NCBI RefSeq assembly: GCF_005404815.1
Contig: NZ_BJDF01000015.1
Location: 1 to 64,000 of the forward strand
Length of the DNA: 64,000 nt
Origin: Companilactobacillus huachuanensis
Lineage (GTDB): Bacteria; Bacillota; Bacilli; Lactobacillales; Lactobacillaceae
Reading direction: 5' to 3'
The notes beneath the pieces are model-generated. The model was not told where the DNA came from and searched no databases. It saw nothing but the letters and a program-made list of their open reading frames with translations. Positions 42,981 through 53,100 of the stretch are shown here, one piece after another. Within the stretch, counting starts at the first letter, position 1; the number at the start of each line of letters is the position of its first letter. The position numbers and the translations under genes were made by a program.

Positions 42981-45383
42981 ATGATGGAATCAAAAGAACC
43001 GAGTCGTGTTCAAAAAAATGAAAAACCTGGGTTTTTCAATAAATTAAGAAATATTAAGTATGATTATTGGTTAATAGCTATCCTGATACTAGCGGCATTC
43101 TTATATGCATGGAATATTTGGGAGGCGGGCGAGGCCAATAATTTCTATACGGCAGCCATAGTTAGTATGACTAAGAGTTTTAAGAACTTTTGGTATGCCA
43201 GTTTTGATCCAGCCGGATTCATTACGGTTGATAAACCACCGGTAGCACTTTGGTTTATGACTATCAGTGCCAAAATCTTTGGTGTGCATGGTTGGAGTGT
43301 TGTTTTACCATCAATTCTCTTTGGAATTGGTTCGGTATATTTGATCTATAATCTTGTTTCCAAACGCTTTGGTAGAATTCCTGCCCGAATTGCTGCTTTA
43401 ATTATGACATTGACACCCATCGTGGTTGCCGATTCAAGAACTAACAATATGGATGCAACATTGGTATTCTTTCTACTATTGTCTGTCTGGTTTGTTCAAA
43501 AAGCAGCTTTAAATGAAAAGCAAAGATATCTCTGGATAGGTTTCGCGTTAATGGGAATCTCATTCAATATCAAAATGCTACAAGCCTTTATGATTTTACC
43601 AGCACTATATCTTTATTATTGGTTAGCTGCGAAAGTTAACTGGAAAAAGAAATTGATTCACTTATCAATTGCAACAGTCTTTTTAGCTGTTTTCACATTA
43701 ATTTGGCCGTTGTCAGTTGATATGACTAATTCAAATAGTCGTCCATATGAAGGAGGTTCTGAAACTAATTCTGCCTTGGAATTAGCTTTTGGTTATAACG
43801 GAACTGAACGTTTACTTGGACAAACAACTGGTACCGGTGGCGCATTCCCAGGGATGGGAAGCAATTCTTCTAAGAAGAGTAGTAAATCAATGACGCCTCC
43901 AACTGGTAGTTCAACTAAGAAAACTAGTTCAACTAATGCTCCCACACCTCCAACGGGATCAACCAAAAAATCTGCTAATGGAAATCCACCAGCTAAACCA
44001 ACTGGTTCAACAGGTGGGGCACCCGGTGGTACTAAAGCAACTGGTGGCGGTACTGGTACAGGTGGTGCCGGTGGTGGTGCTTTCAATATTGGTACAGCTG
44101 GACCATTCAGACTGTTTCAAAAAGAATTGGGACCTCAAATTAGTTGGCTGATGTTATTAGCCGTCTTTGGTGTAATTTCTAGTTACATTTACTATCAAGA
44201 TCCTAAGAAAAAATGGTATTCACTCAATAACCAAAGAAAAGACCTTTGGCTATGGCTCGGTTGGATGGTGCCAGTAGCGGGATTCTTCTCTGTTGCTAGT
44301 TTCTTCCATCCATATTACACAATTATGTTAGCCCCAGCGATGGCCGTTTTAGCCGGAGTTGGTGTGTATACAATGATCAAACAGTGGCGTGAAAAGTCAA
44401 TTTGGTCAATGCTTTTGCCAATATCGATTCTGTCGACAAGTATTTTACAAGCTTGGTATTTGACAGATTATTATCCAACATTAGCTTGGGTATTGTTGAT
44501 TGCGGGAATCATTATCTCAATTCCATTGTTCGTATTACCTTGGATAGCCATTCGCTTAAAGAACAAACGTATTTGGCCAATTGCCGCTCTGATTATCGTC
44601 ATGCTAGCTCCAACTTGGTGGTCATTAACACCAACTTTAGCTGGATCAAGTAATGGTATTCCAAGTGCAGGTCCTTCACTATTATCATCTGCAGGTGGTG
44701 GCGGTGGTATGGGAGATTCTTCAGTAGATTCGACCATGCTTAAATATCTTGAAAAACATCAAGGCAATGCTGAATACTTGTTTGCTACTGATGATTCAAG
44801 TACTGCTGCACCATATATTATTTCCACTGGCAAAGCTGTCATGGCAATGGGTGGATTTAATGGTACTGATAATGCAATTACCTTGAAACAATTTAAGAAG
44901 CTCGTTAAAGAGGGCAAGGTTAAGTATTACTACTCAGGTGGTAAAACTGGTGGTAATAATAGCAAAATTGTTTCATGGATCAAGAAATATGCTAAGAAAG
45001 TTAAGTTATCTAATAGCAGTAGCACTCAAACGAATAATTCGAGTTCAGTTACAGTAGCTTCAAAATCAGGTTCTACAAGTACTGCTGGAAAAGCACCAAG
45101 TGGAACAGCACCTGGTTCATCAAGTTCTAGTTCAACGCCACCTGCTAAGCCAAGTGGTTCACAAAGTGGTCAAGCTCCTTCAGGAACAGCACCAAGCGGT
45201 ACCAAAGCACCAACTGGTACTAATGCTTCTACAAGTAAGAAGAAGTTGACTAAGGCACAATTAAAGAAAATGAAACAACAAATGAAGAAAGCAACTAAAT
45301 CTGGTACAGCTTCAATGGGTGCTGGCATGGGTGGCCCCGGTCAATCCGGAACGCTTTACGATTTATCCAATATCTATAAATAA
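42981..45383 (+). CDS. GT39-type membrane glycosyltransferase (YkcB-like)
   Basis: An 800-residue polytopic transferase using polyprenyl-phosphate sugars. ArnT/PMT-type motifs are visible: DPAGFITVDKPPVALW near residue 75 and the membrane helices to about 590. Two long low-complexity stretches rich in Ser, Thr, Gly, Pro and Lys occur near residues 290-365 and 675-790. The first lies in what should be an outer loop. TAGGAGA precedes the ATG. The next gene is a dolichol-phosphate-mannose-synthase-like GT2, the same pairing as ykcB-ykcC in Bacillus. Acceptor unknown. Confidence 0.85.
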   Translation: MMESKEPSRVQKNEKPGFFNKLRNIKYDYWLIAILILAAFLYAWNIWEAGEANNFYTAAIVSMTKSFKNFWYASFDPAGFITVDKPPVALWFMTISAKIFGVHGWSVVLPSILFGIGSVYLIYNLVSKRFGRIPARIAALIMTLTPIVVADSRTNNMDATLVFFLLLSVWFVQKAALNEKQRYLWIGFALMGISFNIKMLQAFMILPALYLYYWLAAKVNWKKKLIHLSIATVFLAVFTLIWPLSVDMTNSNSRPYEGGSETNSALELAFGYNGTERLLGQTTGTGGAFPGMGSNSSKKSSKSMTPPTGSSTKKTSSTNAPTPPTGSTKKSANGNPPAKPTGSTGGAPGGTKATGGGTGTGGAGGGAFNIGTAGPFRLFQKELGPQISWLMLLAVFGVISSYIYYQDPKKKWYSLNNQRKDLWLWLGWMVPVAGFFSVASFFHPYYTIMLAPAMAVLAGVGVYTMIKQWREKSIWSMLLPISILSTSILQAWYLTDYYPTLAWVLLIAGIIISIPLFVLPWIAIRLKNKRIWPIAALIIVMLAPTWWSLTPTLAGSSNGIPSAGPSLLSSAGGGGGMGDSSVDSTMLKYLEKHQGNAEYLFATDDSSTAAPYIISTGKAVMAMGGFNGTDNAITLKQFKKLVKEGKVKYYYSGGKTGGNNSKIVSWIKKYAKKVKLSNSSSTQTNNSSSVTVASKSGSTSTAGKAPSGTAPGSSSSSSTPPAKPSGSQSGQAPSGTAPSGTKAPTGTNASTSKKKLTKAQLKKMKQQMKKATKSGTASMGAGMGGPGQSGTLYDLSNIYK

Positions 45384-45389
45384 TTTTGA

Positions 45390-45430
45390 TGAATACTTTT
45401 TGTTCTTCCGACTAGTTGATTTAAGATAAT
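45390..45430. repeat. SIR repeat small fragment
   Basis: gaatacttt followed by gttcttccgactagttgatt matches the right inner arm and the start of the AT-rich end of SIR copies. It lies between the two glycosyltransferase genes. Confidence 0.5.
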
Positions 45431-45517
45431 TAGTTTGGAAACTTCAAGTAAAAATAATTCACCCGAAAGCTGCAACTGCTTTCCAAATTAAGCAATCAAT
45501 GAAAGGAACGTTCGCTT

Positions 45518-46486
45518 ATGAAAGACCAATTAATTTCAATTGTCCTACCAGTTTTTAATGAAGAGGCTGGGATTCAAGCGACAATTGACACGTTATTAAA
45601 TTATATTGAACAACAAGAGGAACATTATGAATTAGTTTTCGTTGATGATGGATCGCAAGATAAATCGGTTTCAATTATCAAAAATGCTCTTAATTTACAC
45701 GATAATATCAAATTAGTCGAATTCTCCCGTAATTTCGGTCATCAACTGGCAATTACTGCTGGGTTGCAATATACCAAAGGAGATGCGGTCGTAGTTATGG
45801 ATGCTGACTTACAAGACCCTCCAGAAGTCATTCCACAAATGATTAAGAAGTGGAATGAAGGTTATGAGATTGTTTATGGTAAGAGAATGCAACGTGATGG
45901 TGAAACAATTTTCAAAAAATTCACTGCGAAAATGTTTTATCGAACATTCCAAAAGTTAGCGACAATTGACATGCCACTTGATACTGGTGATTTTCGACTA
46001 ATGGATCGAAAGGCGGTTCATCAGTTGTTGAAATTGCATGAACAAGATCCATTTGTTCGTGGACAAGTTACCTGGATTGGGTTTAGGCAAACGAGCGTCC
46101 AATATCATCGTCAAGAACGGCTTGCTGGTGAAACAAAGTATCCTCTTTCAAAAATGATTAAATTGGCCTTGGATGGAATCACATCGTTCTCAATGAAACC
46201 ATTGCAGTTCGTCAATATCTTTTCAATCGTGCCATTAGTTAGTGGCGTTTTATCCCTTGGGTACATGATTGCAAGTAGCAGTTATAGTTTAGCCGGCGTG
46301 GGTGTGACGATTCTATTGTTCACTTTAGGATTATTGATGTTGTCAATTGGAATTTTAGGAAGTTACTTAGGTCGCGTTTTAGATCAAGTAAACAACCGTC
46401 CAAGATTTATTGTCAGCAAAACTGAAGGCTTTGAGGAACGGAATAAAGGGATTCATCATTTTACCGCTCGTCAGATGAATAATTAA
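45518..46486 (+). CDS. Polyprenyl-phosphate glycosyltransferase, GT2 (YkcC-like)
   Basis: A 322-residue protein with a DPM1/GtrB-type catalytic domain (LPVFNEEAGI, VDDGSQDKS, VVMDADLQDPPE) and two C-terminal helices (about residues 235-255 and 265-290). It charges polyprenyl phosphate with a sugar for the membrane enzyme before it. GAAAGGAA precedes the ATG at 45518. The pair likely adds a sugar to a wall or lipid polymer (inference from family). Confidence 0.9.
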   Translation: MKDQLISIVLPVFNEEAGIQATIDTLLNYIEQQEEHYELVFVDDGSQDKSVSIIKNALNLHDNIKLVEFSRNFGHQLAITAGLQYTKGDAVVVMDADLQDPPEVIPQMIKKWNEGYEIVYGKRMQRDGETIFKKFTAKMFYRTFQKLATIDMPLDTGDFRLMDRKAVHQLLKLHEQDPFVRGQVTWIGFRQTSVQYHRQERLAGETKYPLSKMIKLALDGITSFSMKPLQFVNIFSIVPLVSGVLSLGYMIASSSYSLAGVGVTILLFTLGLLMLSIGILGSYLGRVLDQVNNRPRFIVSKTEGFEERNKGIHHFTARQMNN

Positions 46487-46729
46487 TTGACATCACCGAT
46501 ATATTTAATGGACAAATTGTCTGACTAGATTTTAAAATTGCTTGTAAATAATGCTAATTACTAGATGTATAGTCTGGAAAAATTAGAAAAAATCTTTTTT
46601 ACCTTAAAAGTTTTCACACTTTTTAATTATCCAGTAATGTGTTACAGTAATGATAAATTTGATACATCTAAAGTTGTTTGATGGACAACCGATTATATCA
46701 AATTGAACATGAACTATCCCATTCATAAA

Positions 46730-46771
46730 AAAAGAAGCTGACGAACACCCAGTCGTCAGCTTCTTTTTCTT
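46730..46771. terminator. Bidirectional terminator
   Basis: Arms aagaagctgacga and tcgtcagcttctt with T5 after and A7 before. The 390-bp gap between 46486 and 46873 otherwise holds only AT-rich sequence with no recognised gene. Confidence 0.85.
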
Positions 46772-46872
46772 TTGTTTTTAAATATGCTTTAACTCAAACT
46801 CATATACTAAGTTTTTTAATTTAATAATAATAAAATCTAATTTAAAAAATATGCCGGTTACAGATGGAATTA

Positions 46873-47850
46873 CTAATATACATCACCATTGTAAATAGAA
46901 TTCTTAACAATTACGTAATCAACTTTACGTAGGGAATTAAGATCTTTACCGCCAGCGTAAGAGATTGAAGATTGTAAATCTTGTTGCATTTCAGCTAAGG
47001 TATCCATGATTTCGCCTTTATAAGGAACCAACATCCGTTTTCCTTCAACGTTCTTATACTCACCCTTTTGGAATTGAGAAGCTGAACCGAAATATGCTTT
47101 GAATTTTTGACCATCTTTTTCAATGATTTTACCGGGTGATTCTTTGTGACCAGCGAGTAGGGAACCAATCATGACCATATCAGCTCCAAAGCGAATTGAT
47201 TTAGCAATATCGCCGTCATTTCTAACCCCACCATCAGCAATAATGGGTTTACTAGCTGCTTTAGCACAGAGTCTTACAGCGGCCAGTTGCCAGCCACCCG
47301 TACCAAAGCCAGTTTTTAATTTAGTGATACAAACCTTACCAGGGCCGATTCCAACTTTAGTTGCATCAGCTCCAGCATTTTCAAGTTCGCGTACGCCCTC
47401 TGGGGTGCCGACGTTACCAGCAATTAGAAATGATTCAGGCAAATTAGTTTTAATATATTTAATCATTTCAATGACACGATCACTGTGACCGTGAGCTACA
47501 TCAATTGTAATGTAATCAGGTTTTAAGTGTTCAGCTACCAAGGTATCAATGAATTTGAATTCATCCTTTTTGATACCAACACTGATGGAAGTAAACAAAC
47601 CTTTTTGATTCATATCTTTAATGAAATCAACACGTGTCTCAGGTTCGAAACGGTGCATAACGTAAAAATAATCATTTTCAGCTAACTTTTCAGCCAATTT
47701 TTCATCAATGATTGTCTGCATATTGGCAGGGACAACCGGAATTTTAAATGTTTTGGGACCAAATTTGATTTCAGTGTTACATTCTGACCGACTATCTACG
47801 ACACATTTATTCGGTATTAGTTGAATATCTTCATAATCAAATACTTGCAT
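46873..47850 (-). CDS. guaC: GMP reductase
   Basis: Converts GMP to IMP in purine salvage. The 325-residue protein is a TIM barrel of the IMPDH/GMPR family without CBS domains. Motifs are [21 protein letters not shown], the active-site Cys in [11 protein letters not shown] and [18 protein letters not shown] at 47850 was chosen with GGAGTGG upstream; a longer start at 47880 is less likely. No purine riboswitch is visible. A gttcg...cgaac pair in the leader faintly recalls PurR boxes, but spacing is wrong. Confidence 0.94.
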   Translation of the reverse strand: MQVFDYEDIQLIPNKCVVDSRSECNTEIKFGPKTFKIPVVPANMQTIIDEKLAEKLAENDYFYVMHRFEPETRVDFIKDMNQKGLFTSISVGIKKDEFKFIDTLVAEHLKPDYITIDVAHGHSDRVIEMIKYIKTNLPESFLIAGNVGTPEGVRELENAGADATKVGIGPGKVCITKLKTGFGTGGWQLAAVRLCAKAASKPIIADGGVRNDGDIAKSIRFGADMVMIGSLLAGHKESPGKIIEKDGQKFKAYFGSASQFQKGEYKNVEGKRMLVPYKGEIMDTLAEMQQDLQSSISYAGGKDLNSLRKVDYVIVKNSIYNGDVY

Positions 47851-48149
47851 TTTATCATCCACTCCATTAATAACGAACAATTATTATTTTTATAATTCAT
47901 TTCGTTCGTATCTATAACTTAACGGGAAAAGCTCCATAAGTCAAATTATTTATGCGTTTAATTGCAATAATTATGATAAAATTTTCATATACAAATGAAC
48001 GTTATCGTTTAATCATTCATTGTAAGTTTGTTGAATTAGTTTCAAAAAAGAATTACTTTTAGGCGTATAAAAAAGGACTACAGGCTAAATAACCGAAAGT
48101 TAAAAGGTGAAAAAATTATGTGACCATTGTGTTATAGACTTAGAGTCCA

Positions 48150-48452
48150 TTTGTTACAAATATTCGCATCAATTATATTTTAGAATTTAAAATAGGCTTG
48201 ATATAGAAGCAATTGACTATTTTTACATTCAATTAATAACGATTATTTAGTCGGAAGAGCTGGGGAATATTTGTGTGCCGTGGAAGTGTTGTTATGGCTT
48301 TAGCCATTACAACACCGGGCGCGTTTGGAGCCTTGACGAACTATGTCAAGGCTCCAAACCGAGGTTTGAGACCGCACTTTGTCTCAGACTGTTCCGCACA
48401 GCTAGTGAATATTTCCCTGCTCTGTAGACGGGATATTTAATTAGCACCACAA
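48150..48452 (-). repeat. SIR repeat, type II copy (inverted)
   Basis: Arms agagctggggaatatt at 48256 and aatatttccctgctct at 48407 pair with two mismatches. Hairpins are gtgttgttatggc/gccattacaacac, ccttgac/gtcaagg and gtttgag/ctcagac, each paired despite different bases from other copies. The left AT-rich flank matches that at 35510-35600. It lies between guaC and glnA. Confidence 0.88.
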
Positions 48453-48511
48453 GTTATATAATAATTACAGTATTAAATATTGAAATTTATTGAAAAGAAT
48501 AATGAAAATAT

Positions 48512-48540
48512 TTGACACTATGATTTGTAATTGGTATTAT
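48512..48540 (+). promoter_or_regulatory. Promoter of glnA
   Basis: TTGACA at 48512-48517 and TATTAT at 48535-48540, spacer exactly 17 bp. It is the best promoter match in the window and is 85 bp upstream of the glnA start. No clear GlnR box is seen. Confidence 0.75.
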
Positions 48541-48625
48541 CATCATATTATTAATAGAACGGTATATTAATAACGTTTATTAGTGACCTTTAAAAAATCG
48601 GTATATCCAATAGGAGTGGTTAAAA

Positions 48626-49954
48626 GTGCAACATTATACTGCAGAAGATATTACAAAAATGGTTAATGATGAAAACGTTGAATTTATTTGTTTAATGTTT
48701 ACAGATATCAACGGTATCATCAAGAACGTTGAAGTACCTGTTTCTCAACTAGACAAGGTTCTAGCAAACAAGATTACTTTCGATGGTTCATCAATTGATG
48801 GATTTACTCGAATTGAAGAAAGTGACATGTTACTGCATCCTGACCTATCAACTTGGTTGATATTCCCATGGGGTGAAGAACATGGTAAAGTTGCTCGTTT
48901 GATCTGTGATATTTATCGAACAGATGGCACACCATTTGAAGGTGATCCTCGTGTTAACTTGAAGAGAATCGTTAAAAAAATGCGTGATATGGGCTATACA
49001 AACTTTAACATTGGACCAGAACCAGAATTCTTCTTATTCAATACAGATGAACATGGCAATCCAACACTTCATCTCAATGATGATGGTAGTTACTTCGACT
49101 TTTCACCAGTTGATTTAGGTGTTAATGTTCGTAAAGATATCGTCCTTGGACTTGAGAAGATGGGCTTTGAAGTTGAAGCTAGTCACCATGAAGTTGCACC
49201 CGGACAACAAGAAATCGATTTCAAGTATGAAGATGCTTTGTCAGCTGCAGACAGTATCGAAACTTTCAAATTAGTTGTTAAGACTATTGCTAAGGAACAT
49301 GGTTTGTATGCCACATTTATGCCAAAGCCTATGCAAGGTATCAATGGTTCAGGTATGCATATCAACATGTCATTGTTTAATGGCGATGACAATATCTTTG
49401 ATGATGAAAATGATATGTTGTCAGATACAGCTAAGAAATTCTTGAGTGGTATTTTGAAACATGCTCGTGCTTTAACAGCTGTTAATAATCCAACAGTCAA
49501 CTCATATAAACGTTTAGTACCAGGCTATGAAGCTCCAACTTACATTGCTTGGTCAAGTAAGAACCGCTCACCACTTGTACGTGTACCTGCTGCTAAGGGT
49601 AAGTCAAAACGTATCGAAATGAGAAGTGTCGATCCAACAACTAACCCATACTTGGCAATTGCATGTATCCTTGATGCTGGTCTTGATGGTATTCAAAGCA
49701 ACTATGATTTGATGCCAGAAGTAAAAGACAATATCTACGAAATGTCAGAAGACAAACGTCGCGAAGAAGGCATCATTGATCTTCCTTCAACTTTACACAA
49801 CTCCTTGAAAGCACTACGTAAAGATGAATATGTTCAACAATCACTTGGCAAGGGACTAACTAATAGTTTCTTCGCTGCTAAGAATGCTGAATGGGCTAAA
49901 TATCAACAAACTGTATCCCAATGGGAACGTGATACCTATATGTCACAGTATTAA
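48626..49954 (+). CDS. glnA: Glutamine synthetase
   Basis: Makes glutamine from glutamate and ammonia. The 442-residue GSI-alpha type starts [13 protein letters not shown]. It has the ATP loop ([16 protein letters not shown]) and the Mg-binding EPEFFLF. Start is GTG at 48626 with TAGGAG upstream. The usual glnR regulator gene is not next to it here; a terminator follows. Confidence 0.96.
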   Translation: MQHYTAEDITKMVNDENVEFICLMFTDINGIIKNVEVPVSQLDKVLANKITFDGSSIDGFTRIEESDMLLHPDLSTWLIFPWGEEHGKVARLICDIYRTDGTPFEGDPRVNLKRIVKKMRDMGYTNFNIGPEPEFFLFNTDEHGNPTLHLNDDGSYFDFSPVDLGVNVRKDIVLGLEKMGFEVEASHHEVAPGQQEIDFKYEDALSAADSIETFKLVVKTIAKEHGLYATFMPKPMQGINGSGMHINMSLFNGDDNIFDDENDMLSDTAKKFLSGILKHARALTAVNNPTVNSYKRLVPGYEAPTYIAWSSKNRSPLVRVPAAKGKSKRIEMRSVDPTTNPYLAIACILDAGLDGIQSNYDLMPEVKDNIYEMSEDKRREEGIIDLPSTLHNSLKALRKDEYVQQSLGKGLTNSFFAAKNAEWAKYQQTVSQWERDTYMSQY

Positions 49955-49980
49955 TACTTTGATATTTTTATAAAAATAAT

Positions 49981-50023
49981 AAAAAGACTTATTCCGATAT
50001 ACTTTGGAATAAGTCTTTTTTTT
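49981..50023 (+). terminator. Terminator after glnA
   Basis: Arms aaaaagacttattcc and ggaataagtcttttt with T8. Confidence 0.92.
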
Positions 50024-50096
50024 GCAAAAATATTTGTAAAATCTTAAAAAAATACCTGCTTTTTTCTGTAAATCATGATATAGTATCAATGGTTAA

Positions 50097-50112
50097 TTGA
50101 GCGCACGCTCAA
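50097..50112. promoter_or_regulatory. Palindromic operator, TetR candidate 1
   Basis: TTGAGCG-CA-CGCTCAA is a perfect inverted repeat of two 7-bp arms, just downstream of a possible -10 (TATAGT near 50080) and upstream of the Nramp gene. A related CGCTCA half-site occurs at 52286-52301. The adjacent TetR regulator is the obvious candidate ligand. Confidence 0.55.
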
Positions 50113-50252
50113 ATTATTTTAAATAAGCTAGTTTAAATAGCTTCATAATTTAATCGTCTGTTCAATTTATCTAAAAAATACGGAGATAACGTCATAAGTT
50201 TAAATGATAATATATCACCGAATTTCTAAACCAATAGAAAAGAGGTACTACT

Positions 50253-51626
50253 ATGAGGGATGGTAGTGAAACAGTAACAAACAAGAAGTTTGTCAGCTCA
50301 AGTACAGCTGATAACAAGAGTCTAGATGAAATCAATGGCAGTATCGAAGTGCCAGAGAATGCTGGATTCTGGAAAACATTAATGACCTTTACTGGTCCCG
50401 GTGTTTTAATAGCGGTTGGGTATATGGATCCTGGTAATTGGATCACATCAATCGCTGGTGGAGCACAATTTAAGTACACACTTTTATCAGTGGTACTTAT
50501 CTCCAGTTTGATTGCGATGTTATTACAATCAATGTCAGCAAAACTTGGAATCGTAACGGGTAAGGATTTGGCTCAATTAACGCGTGAGAGGACTTCTAAG
50601 ACCGGCGGATTCATCCTGTGGATAATTGCTGAATTGGCAATTATGGCAACTGATATCGCTGAAATTATCGGTTCTGGTATTGCCATTAAACTGTTATTCA
50701 ATATCCCATTGATCGTGGGTATTTTGATAACAGCCGCTGATGTTTTGATCCTGCTATTGCTAATGAAATTAGGCTTTAGAAAAATCGAAGCAATCGTAGC
50801 AACTCTAGTTACAGTTATTTTATTAGTATTTTTATATGAAGTATTTTTAGCAAAGCCAAGTATTTCTGGAATTATCGAAGGATACATGCCAGCAAGCAGT
50901 ATTATTACTAATAAATCAATGCTGTACCTATCATTAGGTATCGTCGGTGCGACTGTTATGCCCCATGATTTGTACTTGGGTTCATCAATTTCACAGACTA
51001 GAAGAATTGATCGTAGTAATAAGAAGGACGTCGCTAAGGCAATCAAGTTCTCAACAATTGATTCAAATATTCAGTTGTTCTTAGCTTTTATCGTTAATAG
51101 TTTGCTATTAATCTTAGGTGCAGCATTGTTTTATGGTACTAACAGTGATTTAGGACGTTTCGTTGATTTGTTCAACGCTTTGAGTAACAAGCAAGTCGTT
51201 GGTGCAATTGCCAGTCCAATTTTGAGTATGTTGTTCGCTGTAGCGTTGTTGTCATCAGGTCAAAGTTCAACTATTACAGGAACACTTTCCGGACAAATTA
51301 TTATGGAAGGTTTCATCAGATTAAAGATGCCTTTATGGGCACAACGTTTGTTAACAAGACTTTTATCAGTAACACCAGTTTTAATTTTCGCGTTTTACTA
51401 TCATGATAATGAGGCCAAAATTGAAAATCTTTTAACTTTCTCACAAGTATTCTTGAGCGTGGCTTTGCCATTTGCCATCATTCCATTAGTTATTTTCACG
51501 AGTGATAAGAAACTGATGGGAGATTTTAAGAATAAGAATTGGGTTAAATACAGTGCTTGGTTTGCAACAATTGTCTTGATCATCTTGAATGTTTATCTTA
51601 TTTTCCAAACAATAATGGGAGCTTAG
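50253..51626 (+). CDS. mntH: Nramp-family Mn2+/divalent metal transporter
   Basis: Proton-coupled divalent metal importer, 457 residues with about 11 helices. The metal-binding motif DPGNW is in [11 protein letters not shown] (helix 1), and [10 protein letters not shown] carries the helix 6 MPH motif. AGAGG precedes the ATG at 50253. It is followed 8 bp later by a TetR gene and a lipid/glycan operon, and an operator-like palindrome lies upstream. No MntR-type box was recognised. Manganese is inferred from the family. Confidence 0.92.
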   Translation: MRDGSETVTNKKFVSSSTADNKSLDEINGSIEVPENAGFWKTLMTFTGPGVLIAVGYMDPGNWITSIAGGAQFKYTLLSVVLISSLIAMLLQSMSAKLGIVTGKDLAQLTRERTSKTGGFILWIIAELAIMATDIAEIIGSGIAIKLLFNIPLIVGILITAADVLILLLLMKLGFRKIEAIVATLVTVILLVFLYEVFLAKPSISGIIEGYMPASSIITNKSMLYLSLGIVGATVMPHDLYLGSSISQTRRIDRSNKKDVAKAIKFSTIDSNIQLFLAFIVNSLLLILGAALFYGTNSDLGRFVDLFNALSNKQVVGAIASPILSMLFAVALLSSGQSSTITGTLSGQIIMEGFIRLKMPLWAQRLLTRLLSVTPVLIFAFYYHDNEAKIENLLTFSQVFLSVALPFAIIPLVIFTSDKKLMGDFKNKNWVKYSAWFATIVLIILNVYLIFQTIMGA

Positions 51627-51634
51627 AGGTATAT

Positions 51635-52246
51635 ATGAAAAAAAGCGACATTCAAAAAGAAAAAATTTTAGAAGTTGCGCAAGATTTATTTGTTAAAAAG
51701 GGCTTTGAAGCCACTACAACGAGAGAAATCAATCGGGCCGTTGGAATTTCTGATGGTTCACTCTACTACTATTTTCCTGATGGAAAAAAGCAAATTTTAG
51801 ATTTAATTGTCCAAAAAGGCATGGTCTATCGTGAACAGTATGTTCGTAAAATTCAAGCAACAGCCATTGATTTAGATGACTTTGAAAAATTAATTATTAA
51901 AATTTATCAAGGCGTTTGCAATCTATTCTCTGATGAAGAAGGATATCGGTCCTTTATGATTACCATTCGGGAAAGAGCAATTTTATCAAATAATCAATCT
52001 AAATGGATCGCACAGATTTTGGATAGGTTGAAAGCTGGTTTAACTAAAAATGTTAAATCAATTCAAGAATTTACCAAAATTGCTAGTGATGACGAAATTG
52101 ATAGTTTAACGGATATGATTGTTTCAATTTTGCAAAGATCAATTTATGAAGAATTAATCATTAAAAATCGTAGAGAAATCAGTCAAGATATTCGGACTAA
52201 AACCTTGTCCCAAATACATTTGCTGATTCAGTTGATTAAAAAATAG
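51635..52246 (+). CDS. TetR-family regulator
   Basis: A 203-residue regulator with the TetR helix-turn-helix at residues 5-50 (FEATTTREINRAVGISDGSLYYYFPDGKKQ) and a long helical C-terminal ligand domain. ATG at 51635 was chosen behind AGAGGT; a longer in-frame start at 51557 lies inside the transporter gene. Co-transcribed with the transporter, and close to two related palindromes (50097, 52286), which suggests autoregulation and control of the acyltransferase operon (inference). Confidence 0.88.
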   Translation: MKKSDIQKEKILEVAQDLFVKKGFEATTTREINRAVGISDGSLYYYFPDGKKQILDLIVQKGMVYREQYVRKIQATAIDLDDFEKLIIKIYQGVCNLFSDEEGYRSFMITIRERAILSNNQSKWIAQILDRLKAGLTKNVKSIQEFTKIASDDEIDSLTDMIVSILQRSIYEELIIKNRREISQDIRTKTLSQIHLLIQLIKK

Positions 52247-52285
52247 AGAAGGTCTAATGATCTTCTTTATATTTTTAAGCCAGAA

Positions 52286-52301
52286 GTGATTGAACGCTCA
52301 C
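52286..52301. promoter_or_regulatory. TetR operator candidate 2
   Basis: GTGATTGAACGCTCAC has GTGA/TCAC ends and the CGCTCA half-site found in the palindrome at 50097. It lies 24 bp before the acyltransferase start codon. Confidence 0.4.
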
Positions 52302-52324
52302 TAAAGAAAATGAAAGGAAAACAA

Positions 52325-53098
52325 ATGAATCAAAAAAATGAGTTTGTTAAGACCTATTACTATGAAACATTTTCAGATGATTTTGTTGGCACTAATATTT
52401 CTCAGCCAATTATTTCCAAACAATACAGATGGACTTTTGATGGAAATGGTGAGAAAGGTTTATCCCAATTTATTAATGCTCTCCTAGGTTTCATGGCAAA
52501 AGTATATGTCAATTACCAAAAAATTAACTTTATTGGCTGTGAGAATCTACAGAATCAGACGAAAGGCTATGTGATTTATGGCAACCATACTCAAATTAAT
52601 GGAGATGTATTGCTGCCAAATTACATTTTTGATAGTCAAAAATTAAGTATCATCGTGAATCCAGCCAATTTAGAAATACCAGTTATTGGTAGACTGATTA
52701 AATTTGGTGGTGGACTGCCGATTCCTAAAGATGTTCATCAGTTTGGAAAATTTAAAAATGAAATTGATTCTCGATTACAAAAGGGCGGTCTATTGATGAT
52801 TTATCCAGAAGCTCATGTTTGGCCGTATGCTACGAAAATTAGACCGTTTTCAAAGGCATCATTTCATTTTCCGGTTGAGAATAATTTAGATTCGTTTTGT
52901 GTCACGACAACTTATCAAAAAAGTAAGTATTTTAAAAGGCCAAGAAAAACAATTTTTATTGATGGACCGTTTCATGTTCCTAGAGTCGGATCTAAGAAAG
53001 AGAATCAAACTGAGTTAGAGCGTGAGATCAGAGATTGCATGATAAATAGAGCCAAAAACAATACTTATGAATATATATGTTATAAAAAGAGGCAGTAA
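52325..53098 (+). CDS. PlsC-like acyltransferase (first)
   Basis: A 257-residue protein with the glycerolipid acyltransferase signature: GNHTQINGD (the HX4D motif) near residue 85, and YPEAHVWPY (motif III) near 160. ATG at 52325 was chosen with GAAAGGAA upstream. It starts an operon of two acyltransferases and two GT8 glycosyltransferases, in which it may acylate a sugar or glycolipid rather than glycerol phosphate. No membrane helix is obvious except a weak one near residue 50. Confidence 0.85.
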   Translation: MNQKNEFVKTYYYETFSDDFVGTNISQPIISKQYRWTFDGNGEKGLSQFINALLGFMAKVYVNYQKINFIGCENLQNQTKGYVIYGNHTQINGDVLLPNYIFDSQKLSIIVNPANLEIPVIGRLIKFGGGLPIPKDVHQFGKFKNEIDSRLQKGGLLMIYPEAHVWPYATKIRPFSKASFHFPVENNLDSFCVTTTYQKSKYFKRPRKTIFIDGPFHVPRVGSKKENQTELEREIRDCMINRAKNNTYEYICYKKRQ

Positions 53099-53100
53099 AA

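Noticed and set aside
43793-44086. Pro/Val/Gly-rich open frame opposite the YkcB-like gene
   Set aside because: A mirror of the low-complexity Thr/Gly/Pro stretch; no ribosome binding site and no gene-like sequence.
47851-48000. Purine riboswitch or PurR box before guaC
   Set aside because: The aptamer core is not present. The gttcg/cgaac pair is about 25 bp apart and does not match known PurR box spacing.
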